NCBI RefSeq assembly: GCF_964340395.1
Contig: NC_135558.1
Span: 4,072,501-4,105,000, forward strand
Length of the DNA stretch: 32,500 nucleotides
Direction: 5' to 3'
Origin: Glandiceps talaboti
Taxonomy: Eukaryota > Hemichordata > Enteropneusta > Spengelidae
Under the pieces are notes generated by a model that saw only the letters and a program-made list of their open reading frames with translations, did not search any database and was not told the DNA's origin. Every line of letters starts with the position of its first letter. Position 1 is the stretch's first letter. The translations under genes and the position numbers were made by a program. This document shows, piece after piece, positions 14,501 through 26,500 of the stretch.

Positions 14501-17500
14501 AGTGATATAAATACTTATTCACTCACTATAAAATCTTCGAAATTTTCTTGAACATTTGATAATGTATTGTGGGTATGATTTTTTTTTTTCTGACTAGTTT
14601 TATGTTTGAAAGACTTAAAAGGTGTCAGGAGTTGAACTAGGGTTTTGTCACTGTTTGGGAAGTTAATGTATCAAAGCAATATTTTAGGGAGGTAATTCAA
14701 CCTGTCACATGGCAGATCTTAAATAAAAGTAAATATTGATTACAAAGTAGATATGACAGCTAGTATGTCCTTATATATTAATGTATCTATAGATTTGTAG
14801 ACCATTAGAAAATGATTAATTAAATTTATGTAGGCTTTAACTTCATTTGGCACAGAATACATAATAATAAGGTGTTCAATAGCTACAATGCATCCACACA
14901 CTTAATGGCTGGGTATTCACCTACTGTGGTGTTTGCAATATTTAGCACATAATCAATTAACAGTGAAATCAACCATGATATATCACATGGTACATGACAT
15001 TTTGTGGTCCTTTAAAACTGTGTTTTCTTCTTTTGATTTATTGCAGGGTGGAAGATGGAGTGAAAAAATCACATTTCTTCGAAAAGTTTCAAGTTTGAAA
15101 GAAGTAAATACAATTAAATATTGCAAAAGCAGTCTCATTGCAGCTGGAAGGGCAAAAGTCTTCCTGGGATTATACAAAAATGAACATGCAGTGGCCATCA
15201 AACGAATTGAGAGTGATGTAGTTCAATGTGATGAATTGGCAATTTTCAGACTGTTATCTGACAAAAGTGTACCTGCGCTTGACAATGTTTTGCCACAGAT
15301 TCATGTAGAAGAAGATGATGATTTCACTTATCTAATTACTCCATTGTGTGAAGGCAATGTGTGCGAGTTAATAGAGAAGAAATTTTCAAGTGACTTGCCA
15401 ATCACTGATCTGACCACAGTCAAATGTCTATCATTATGTAAGGACTTCTTGACTGGTTTGAATGAGCTGCACAGAATTGGAATTATACACAGAGATATAA
15501 AACCAGAGAATCTTCTAATAGGTGAGTAAAAAGCTGTCCTAGCTATGCTAGTTATCAGAAGCCACAAAGTGACTTGGTAGACTTATAGATTGGGCTCTGT
15601 CCGTCCATCCGTGTGTGCGTGTGTCTGTGCGTCTGGTGTCATTTCTCAGACATGACTGAACTGATTCATCTCAAACTTGACACAAGAACAATACACTGCG
15701 GCTTACACTTGCATAACAAATAATTTCATGATACGATCCAATATGGCCACCAGTCGGCTATTTTGTCATGATTTTTTCATGTACACTGCAGAGGCAGCAT
15801 TTGGATATGAGTGGACTGATTTCTTTCAAACTTGTGCCATTGATTTAATGCAGTTTTTTAGTGACACGTTTGTATACTTGTCTAGTACCATCATATACAA
15901 TACCATAAAGTGTTAAACTTAGCAGTTTTTGATTTTCAATATTATTGTAAAGTTTACACTCATTGGTCTGCAAGGTTGTTTTCAAATGATGGGACAGTAT
16001 TTATAATTGTACATTGTCACATTAATGTTTGCCACAGTAAGAGTACAAAATAATGGTTGTAGTTTCTTACAGCTAACTGTTTTTCAAAATGTTTTGTCTC
16101 TGTAGATATTTCTGGGAAGTTAAATATCAGTGATTTTGGTATAAGCAAACGTCTTAACTTTGGGAGAACAACACTGACAACATGCATTGCAGGTACATGT
16201 GCATGGATGGCTTCTGAAACATGTTTATCATTCCTCTCTGGATGCGCCTTTCGATACAGGAAATCAACCGATATCCAGGTAATACATTATTCATGTTTGA
16301 ATACAATTCTTAAATGTGATGTACAACATTTTTTAATTTCCACCAGACTTGATGTACTGGTAGACTGGAACCCAGGCATATATGTATCAATTTGGTGCTG
16401 AAATTTTGTTAGTCCACGCCAGACAAAGTCCGGAATTCAGACTTATGGATTGGGTTCCATCCATCCATCCGTCTGTCTGTGCATGCATGTGTTTGTCCAG
16501 AGCCATAAATTTCTCAGACATGCCTGGAATGATTTGTTTCAAATTTGGTACAAGGATAACCCACAATGGCATACATATGTAGTCACTTAGTTTCGTTGAA
16601 CATTTATATATTCCATATTGTATCAATACATTTTCTTCTTCTAGTTGAGTAAGTATATCTTCAAACAAGAGTATTTTTAGTTCTCAGCATAAAATGGTAT
16701 GATTATTACTTAAATCAAGCTAATTAAGTTCACATCTCTGTCAGGTTGCTGGCTGTGTGTTGTACTACATTATGACCAGAGGACATCACCCTTTCCAGTC
16801 GACTTCCCCTTATAGTGAAGATTTAAATGGCCTCAGAGAAAACATCATAAAAGGCTGCTACAACATTGAACGTGTTTGTGCATTTCCAGAGTTCAAGGTA
16901 TTGATTGATAAAATGCTTGCTGCTGACCCAAAAGAAAGACCTCTGAGTGGAGAGTGCCTTCAAAACTTCCTTCATATTCAATCATTATATGAACACACAG
17001 CAACAGTGGTGAGTCACAGAAATTTTAGCATTTTCATGTCTTTTCAAATCAAATCAAATGGATAGTTTATTTGAAATGATTTGCCTAGGGGAAAATAATT
17101 TGCACTGAACTGGTTTTAGTGAAGCCTGTTATAAGCTTTTCTATATTTAGGGTATTTAAAGGGCATCTAGGACGTGACTTAAGTATGATCTGAATCTTGG
17201 TCAGATATAAGTTTCAAAGTGTTTATATGGTAAGTACTGTGTGCGAGGATTCTAGGACAATTGCACAACTGCCCCCAGACAATTGCCTCCATGAAAAAAA
17301 CACTTCAATGCATATAGAAAAATGTGACAGCAAACCGAGTTTGTCGTATCATTCTGTTTCACTTAGACATAGTCATCATAAATCAACTTGGTTTTTCTTC
17401 TCTCGCTTTGAACAAACTCAATAATGACTGACAAGACGATGCAGAACACTCTGACCATGTTTGTGACTGGCAAGCAATATATATCATTTAGGTGTGAAAA

Positions 17501-20500
17501 ACTAAAAAAGTATGTGAATTATGGCGGTAAGTTAAATCATCATGCCGGCTTTTATAATTGTCGTAACAATAATCACAGACAATAGAGTAGAACGTGTTAA
17601 TGTGAGTATAAAGTACGTGAATTACGGCAGTAAGTTAAAGCATCATGCCGACTTTTATAATTGTCATAACAAGTATCACAGATGACAATAGAGTAAAACA
17701 TGTGAATGTAGTGAGTATAATCATAGACAATCCTTTGTCTATGGTATAATGTACGCAAATTGCGGCGGTAAGTTGTTGACTGTGACTTTTATGAATGACA
17801 AACTCGGTTAATCTGTAATGCTTGCTGTCACATATTTCTAAATGTATTTAGAAGTTTTTTTCATTCGGGGGCAGTGGTATGGGGGCAGTTGTCCTGTTAC
17901 CATGCACAAGGAAATGGAAACAAATATTTGTGTGTGTGTGCAATTCCAATGGTTTACTTGATGAGTGACCCTTTACAGACAGTGCTGTAGCTTAAAAAGA
18001 TAATTCTTCATTGACTTTGAATCTTTTTCAGAACACTTGTGATGTAGTGGGTGATTCAGGCCTTGACACAGCTAGTTGTACCACTGGTATTATAACAGAA
18101 TGTAATGAAGACAGGAAAAATGATGCCTTGGCTGCCTTAGAAATGTCCAATACTGTTAAGGAACGTCTTGATATTACTGAAGATGCTGTCTGTTCAGAAG
18201 AATTAACATATTCTCCTCCTGAAAGCAGTTCATCAAATCCTGACAATTCTCTACTTTCATCATTCTGTGACTCGTCAAAGAGTGGATCACCAGTGGGAGA
18301 AGCCCAGTTCTGTGGCAAAAATATGACAGTGACTTTCTCTGGAAAAGAGCTTACAGATGAGCTAGCTGATCCAGAATGTGTAACCATGGATTCAAATGAG
18401 AGGGAAAATGCTGTCACTGTGGAAATGGATACCTATATACAGAGCACATCAGTTATCTCCCATAATTCTAGGAAGACAAACCATGGTACCATTACTGAAG
18501 CAGTCTCTTCTGTGTTTCAAAAAGACAGACTGAATATAGAAGATCCAGTTCATCCACTACCACAATCAAACAGCTCAGAAATTGAATCACAGTTGAGGGA
18601 AATGGTGACTACCTGTAGCAACGAAGTCACTGGTATAGTGCCAGCTGATACAGAATGTGTAACCATGGATTCAAATAAGAATGAAAATGCTATGGAGATA
18701 CTAATTTTAAGTGCCTGTCTGTGGGGGTAGTTCATCCCTATGATGATGCCACTAATTGTGATGAAAACCTGGTGAATTCAGTGATATTGAGCAGCGATGG
18801 TGACACAAACCTGGTGAATTCAGTGATATTGAGCAGTGATGGTGACACTGGTACTGTTCACAATAGCCTGTATCCTAGCGTTATTGTAGCCAATGATATC
18901 TACAGTGATGGTGATCACATCTTCAGTGACCATGATGGTGATGACAGTGTCAATGACCCAGATTATCATCCACCTCAATCAGATTCAGAAGACATAGTGA
19001 GTGACTCTTCAGAATCACTGCAAGATCAGATGCCCACACCAGCCTTAAAGAATATAATTGATCAAGTTTGCAGTAAGTTGGATGGTGACAGTGTCGGTGA
19101 CCCAGATTATCATCCATCTACATCAGAAGGAAATATGCAGAGTGACTGTTCAGAATCATTGCAAGGAGAATTATTCACACCAAGTGTAAAAAGGAAAAAC
19201 GAAGGGACTCGCAGTGCATTGACAGTAAAGCATGCCAAAGCTAAAACAATGTCAGGAAAGAGAATATGGGACAGAAAGCACTTTTGCGTGTACTGCCATA
19301 AGGAAATGGGAAATCTTTATCGCCACTTTACACGCATACATTCTAAGGAAACTGATGTGGCCCATGCTCTGAGTTTTCCTTGTGATTCCTTTGAGCGTGT
19401 GAAAATGTTGAGAAAACTCAAATATAAAGGTAACTTTCACCATAACTACCAAGTGGCAAAATCTGGAAGAGGGGAAGTGGTGCCATTCAAAAGACCATCC
19501 CAAAACTCTAAAAAAAACAGCACAGACTACTTACCTTGTAAAGCATGTCTTGGATATTATTCAAAAAAAGTGATAGGAAAACACTGGCAAAACTGTGAGT
19601 TTGCCAAAGAAAAGACCAATGAAATGGTAGGGAGAAAAAGGTTCCAGAAAGCAGCATCATACTTACTTCCTGTAGCAGACAGTGCAAGTAAACTAATGCT
19701 TGAAAATGTTTTGCCCAACATGAGACAAGATGATGTCACTTTGGTTGCCAGAAATGACTGGTTGATTATGGATTTTGCTACAAGGACATATGAACGAAAT
19801 GCTCATCTGAAGAAGAACAAGACATTTGTGTCTGAACGAATCAGAACATTAGGCCGACTATTAATCAAGATGCGGCAGATAGATAGCAGTATTTTGCAGT
19901 TGGATGACTGCATACATCCAGCAAAGTTTCAAACAGTTGTACAAGCAGTACGATCTATGGCTGGTTATGACGAAGAGGCAGCAACATATACCACACCCTC
20001 CCTTGGGTTAAAAGTTGGATATTACCTTAAAGATTGTGCCCAGATTGTTATAAGTCATTCAATCCAAAGTGAGTCCAAATCAGATGAAGACAGGGCCACC
20101 AGATTCATGGATCTCTATCGGCTTGAGTGGGAAAACAAAGTCTCGAGCCATGCTGGACATACCCTTCAAGCAAGGAGAGCAAACAACACTAAACTGTTAC
20201 CATTAACAGAAGATATTGTGAAACTCACGAATCGGTTACAGGACATTATGCAAAACACTGCCAAAAATCTGAGAGAGAAAACCTTGATTGAGGGATCATG
20301 GTCGTCGTTGTGCAAGGCAACCCTGGCACAAGTGATCTTGTTCAACAGACGTCGTGAAGGGGAGGTCTCACGGATGCTATTGACCACATATGTAAAGAAC
20401 AAAAATCAGTCAGCTGGTGAAGATGAGGAAATAACTGCAAGTCTGTCTCCACTAGAGAGGAAACTATTGAATCATTTCACCAGGATAGAAATTCCAGGGA

Positions 20501-23500
20501 AAAGAGGTCGAAATGTGCCAGTTTTGTTAACTCCTGAGATTAAAACCTGTGTTGACCTGCTTTGTCAAACAAGGTCTGAAGCAGGTGTACACCCAAACAA
20601 CCCATATCTGTTTGCAAGGCAGTACGATTCCCTCGAGTGTCACAGAGGAAGTCATTGTCTTCGACTTTATGCATTTAGTTGTGGTGCCAGAAGTCCAGAG
20701 AGATTGACCTCAACTAATCTTCGAAAACATGTGGCCACAGTCTCACAGTTCCTTAATCTAAATGACACTGAATTGGAAATTCTTGCTGGCTTTCTTGGAC
20801 ATCGTATAGGTGTCCATAGAGAATACTACCGCCTACCTCAAGCAACGCTACAGGTGTGTAAAATCAGCAGACTCCTTCTGTCACTGGAACAAGGAGATCA
20901 GAACATATTTAAAGGAAAAACACTAGATGAAATAGGAACAGATGGTAAGCTGATGTTGATTTCATTGCAGTTACTGGACATGTTTAATTAACCTTTAAAC
21001 TTTACTAAATATGTACTTAGACTGTTTACTTCACACACACACACACACACACAATGTTGATTTTGCTGCTATAGTGGGCTTCATGAGTAATACAAGTCAG
21101 TTGCAATAATTGTTTTAGATTTTTTTGTGTTGCTTTGTTTCTGTACACAGAAACTATATTTGGCGAACTCAGTGTAGGGATTTAAAAATCTCAATCTCAT
21201 CACTGGAAATTAATGTTATATTTGGGATTCCCAGGTGGCATTGCATGCATGACTTTAACCTTCAAAATTAACACTTTCAGGAGTAAAAACCTTCCCACCA
21301 AAATTTCTTGAACGAATTTGTTGTGTTCTCACAGTTTTAATGGATTGGAAACTCTAGTTAGCCTAAAATAAATGATTTTTTTGTGTCTGTTTCTTCTGTT
21401 GACATCTACTTATACTTATTTCATATATCAATTCTTATTTACAGTTGTGTTGAATGAAAATGAACTAGGTGAAGCTTCTCAACAGGAAAGCATGACTGAG
21501 AATGACCCACCAGTGCTGATGGACAACAATTATGCAAAGCCACATGCATGTAAGTTATATCAGTTCAGTCGTTATTTTTCTACATTAAAGCTCAGTGGTT
21601 ATCTGTTATGCAGTTTGCCAGTTTTCCACATGTTTAAAACAAGTATATAACTTATAATCAGCAACCTAACCATTTCTCTCTCTCCATTGTTCATTCCATC
21701 TCATTTTTTCCACTTGCATGCTGCAGATATTTGAGGTAGATATTTTGGTCCATTTTAGTTCATCCCAAGATTCTACATTTGAAACCAACATTATGGTGGT
21801 AGTCCAATCTGTTACATTCATTGTACTGTGTCCACAACCATGGTAGTTTTGACAAATACAACCCCTGTGTAGTGTGTGGTAGTTTTGACAAATACAACCA
21901 CTGTGTAGCGTGTGATAGTTTTAACAAATACAACCACTGTGTAGTGTGTGATAGTTTTAACAAATACAACCACTGTGTAGTATGTGGTAGTTTTAACAAA
22001 TACAACCACTGGGATGTGTAGTGTGATAGTTTTGACAAATACAACCACTGTGTAGTGTGTGGTAGTTTTGACAAATACAACCACTGTGTAGCGTGTGATA
22101 GTTTTAACAAATACAACCACTGTGTAGTGTGTGATAGTTTTAACAAATACAACCACTGTGTAGTGTGTGATAGTTTTAACAAATACAACCACTGTGTAGC
22201 GTGTGATAGTTTTAACAAATACAACCACTGTGTAGCGTGTGGTAGTTTTGACAAATACAACCACTGTGTAGTGTGTGGTAGTTTTAACAAATACAACCGG
22301 TGTAGCGTGCGTTAGTTTTGACAAATACAACCACTGTGTAGTGTGTGGTAGTTTTGACAAATGCAACCACTGTGTAGCATGTGATAGTTTTGACAAATAC
22401 AACCACTGTGTAGTGTGTGGTAGTTTTAACAAATACAACCGGTGTAGCATGTGGTAGTTTTGACAAATACAACCACTGTGTAGCGTGTGGTAGTTTTGAT
22501 ATATACAACCACTGTGTAGCGTGTGATAGTTTTGACAAATACAACCACTGTGTAGTGTGTGGTAGTTTTAACAAATAAAACCAGTGTAGTGTGTGGTAGT
22601 TTTGACAAATACAACCACTGTGTAGTGTGTGGTAGTTTTGACAAATACAACCACTGTGTAGCGTGTGGTAGTTTTGACAAATACAACCACTGTGTAGTGT
22701 GTGGTAGTTTTGACAAATACAACCACTGTGTAGTGTGTGGTAGTTTTGACAAAGCCACTGTGTAGTGTGTGATAGTTTTGACAAATACAACCACTGTGTA
22801 CCGTGTGGTAGTTTTGACAAATACAACCACTGTGTAGTGTGTGGTAGTTTTGACAAATACAACCACTGTGTAGTGTGTGGTAGTTTTGACAAATAAAGCC
22901 ACTGTGTAGCGTGTGGTAGTTTTGACAAATACAACCACTGTGTAGCGTGTGATAGTTTTGACAAATACAACCACTGTGTAGTGTGTGGTAGTTTTAACAA
23001 ATACAACCGGTGTAGCGTGTGGTAGTTTTGACAACTACAACCACTGTGTAGTGTGTGGTAGTTTTGACAAATACAACCACTGTGTAGTGTATGATAGTTT
23101 TAACAAATACAACCACTGTGTAGTGTGTGATAGTTTTAACAAATGCAACCACTGTGTAGTGTATGGTAGTTTTGACAAATAAAGCCACTGTGTAGCGTGT
23201 GGTAGTTTTGACAAATACAACCACTGTGTAGTGTGTGATAGTTTTAACAAATACAACCGGTGTAGTGTATGATAGTTTTGACAAATACAACCACTGTGTA
23301 TATGTGTGGTAGTTTTGACAAATACAGCCACTGTGTAGTGTGTGGTAGTTTTAACAAATACAACCACTGTGTAGTGTGTGGTAGTTTTAACAAATACAAC
23401 CACTGTGTAATGTGTGATAGTTTTAACAAATACAACCGGTGTAGCGTGTGGTAGTTTTGACAAATACAACCACTGTGTAGCGTGTGGTAGTTTTGACATA

Positions 23501-26500
23501 TACAACCACTGTGTAGTGTGTGGTAGTTTTGACAAATACAACCACTGTAGTGTATGATAGTTTTAACAAATACAACCACTGTGTAGTGTGTGGTAGTTTT
23601 GACAAATAAAGCCACTGTGTAGCGTGTGGTAGTTTTGACAAATACAACCACTGTGTAGCGTGTGATAGTTTTGACAAATACAACCACTGTGTAGTGTGTG
23701 GTAGTTTTAACAAATACAACCGGTGTAGCGTGTGGTAGTTTTGACAAATACAACCACTGTGTAGTGTGTGGTAGTTTTGACAAATACAACCACTGTGTAG
23801 TGTGTGGTAGTTTTGACAAATACAACCACTGTGTAGTGTATGGTAGTTTTGACAAATACAACCACTGTGTAGTGTATGATAGTTTTAACAAATACAACCA
23901 CTGTGTAGTGTGTGATAGTTTTAACAAATGCAACCACTGTGTAGTGTATGGTAGTTTTGACAAATAAAGCCACTGTGTAGCTTGTGGTAGTTTTGACAAA
24001 TACAACCACTGTGTAGTGTGTGATAGTTTTGACAAATAAAGCCACTGTGTAGTGTGTGATAGTTTTGACAAATACAACCATTGTGTAGTGTATGGTAGTT
24101 TTAACAAATACAACCGGTGTAGCGTGTGGTAGTTTTGACAAATACAACCACTGTGTAGTGTGTGATAGTTTTGACAAATACAACCACTGTGTAGTGTGTG
24201 GTAGTTTTGAACAATACAACCACTGTGTAGTGTGTGATAGTTTTGACAAATACAACCACTGTGTAGTGTATGGTAGTTTTGACAAATACAACCACTGTGT
24301 AGTGTGTGATAGTTTTGACAAATACAACCACTGTGTAGTGTGTGATAGTTTTAACAAATACAACCACTGTGTAGTGTGTGATAGTTTTGACAAATACAAC
24401 CACTGTGTAGTGTGTGGTAGTTTTGACAATTACAACCACTGTGTAGTGTGTGGTAGTTTTAACAAATACAACCACTGTGTAGTGTGTGGTAGTTTTAACA
24501 AATACAACCACTGTGTAGTGTGTGATAGTTTTAACAAATACAACCGGTGTATACACTAAGTGTATGATAGTTTTGACAAATACAACCACTGTGTATATGT
24601 GTGGTAGTTTTGACAAATACAGCCACTGTGTAGTGTGTGGTAGTTTTAACAAATACAACCACTGTGTAGCATGTGGTAGTTTTGACATATACAACCACTG
24701 TGTAGTGTGTGGTAGTTTTGACAAATACAACCACTGTGTAGTGTGTGGTAGTTTTGACAAATAAAGCCACTGTGTAGCGTGTGGTAGTTTTGACAAATAC
24801 AACCACTGTGTAGCGTGTGATAGTTTTGACAAATACAACCACTGTGTAGTGTGTGGTAGTTTTAACAAATACAACCGGTGTAGCGTGTGGTAGTTTTGAC
24901 AAATACAACCACTGTGTAGTGTGTGGTAGTTTTGACAAATACAACCACTGTGTAGTGTGTGGTAGTTTTGACAAATACAACCACTGTGTAGTGTATGGTA
25001 GTTTTGACAAATACAACCACTGTGTAGTGTATGATAGTTTTAACAAATACAACCACTGTGTAGTGTGTGATAGTTTTAACAAATGCAACCACTGTGTAGT
25101 GTATGGTAGTTTTGACAAATAAAGCCACTGTGTAGCTTGTGGTAGTTTTGACAAATACAACCACTGTGTAGTGTGTGATAGTTTTGACAAATAAAGCCAC
25201 TGTGTAGTGTGTGATAGTTTTGACAAATACAACCATTGTGTAGTGTATGGTAGTTTTAACAAATACAACCGGTGTAGCGTGTGGTAGTTTTGACAAATAC
25301 AACCACTGTGTAGTGTGTGATAGTTTTGACAAATACAACCACTGTGTAGTGTGTGGTAGTTTTGAACAATACAACCACTGTGTAGTGTGTGATAGTTTTG
25401 ACAAATACAACCACTGTGTAGTGTATGGTAGTTTTGACAAATACAACCACTGTGTAGTGTGTGATAGTTTTGACAAATACAACCACTGTGTAGTGTGTGA
25501 TAGTTTTAACAAATACAACCACTGTGTAGTGTGTGATAGTTTTGACAAATACAACCACTGTGTAGTGTGTGGTAGTTTTGACAATTACAACCACTGTGTA
25601 GTGTGTGGTAGTTTTAACAAATACAACCACTGTGTAGTGTGTGGTAGTTTTAACAAATACAACCACTGTGTAGTGTGTGATAGTTTTAACAAATACAACC
25701 GGTGTAGTGTATGATAGTTTTGACAAATACAACCACTGTGTATATGTGTGGTAGTTTTGACAAATACAGCCACTGTGTAGTGTGTGGTAGTTTTAACAAA
25801 TACAACCACTGTGTAGTGTGTGGTAGTTTTAACAAATACAACCACTGTGTAGTGTGTGATAGTTTTAACAAATACAACCGGTGTAGCGTGTGGTAGTTTT
25901 GACAAATACAACCACTGTGTAGCGTGTGGTAGTTTTGACATATACAACCACTGTGTAGTGTGTGGTAGTTTTGACAAATACAACCACTGTGTAGTGTGTG
26001 GTAGTTTTGACAAATACAACCACTGTAGTGTATGATAGTTTTAACAAATACAACCACTGTGTAGTGTGTGGTAGTTTTAACAAATAAAGCCACTGTGTAG
26101 CGTGTGGTAGTTTTGACAAATACAACCACTGTGTAGCGTATGGTAGTTTTGACAAATACAACCACTGTGTAGTGTGTGGTAGTTTTAACAAATACAACCA
26201 CTGTGTAGTGTGTGGTAGTTTTGACAATTACAACCACTGTGTAGTGTGTGGTAGTTTTGACAAATACAACCACTGTGTAGCGTATGGTAGTTTTGACAAT
26301 TACAACCACTGTGTAGTGTGTGGTAGTTTTAACAAATACAACCACTGTGTAGTGTGTGGTAGTTTTAACAAATACAACCACTGTGTAGTGTGTGGTAGTT
26401 TTAACAAATACAACCACTGTGTAGTGTGTGGTAGTTTTGACAAATACAACCACTGTGTAGTGTGTGGTAGTTTTAACAAATACAACCACTGTGTAGTGTG

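Larger units (their letters stand above)
17009..18031 (+). other. Intron 9
   Basis: Bounded by GTGAGT and CAG. Its main content is the inverted-repeat element at 17254-17895. No polyadenylation signal or promoter-like sequence was noticed, in keeping with kinase and recombinase parts belonging to one gene. Confidence 0.6.

Noticed and set aside
14933-15046. Upstream extension of the kinase open frame with an ATG at 14933
   Set aside because: It lies before a strong polypyrimidine tract and CAG acceptor at 15046; the extension has no kinase character and exon 6 joins in phase at 15047.
17009-18031. A gene boundary between the kinase and the recombinase parts
   Set aside because: No AATAAA or promoter-like signal was seen; exon 9 and exon 10 have strong splice sites in matching phase 0.
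16745-18730. A KEN endonuclease domain following the IRE1-like kinase
   Set aside because: The sequence after the kinase is short and then acidic, low in complexity and internally duplicated, unlike the helical KEN fold.
18721-20991. The recombinase part as an independent intronless gene starting near 18721
   Set aside because: It has no ATG start at that point (GTG), the upstream linker is coding and shares repeats, and the donor at 20945 connects in phase with downstream exons. A separate element origin remains possible historically.
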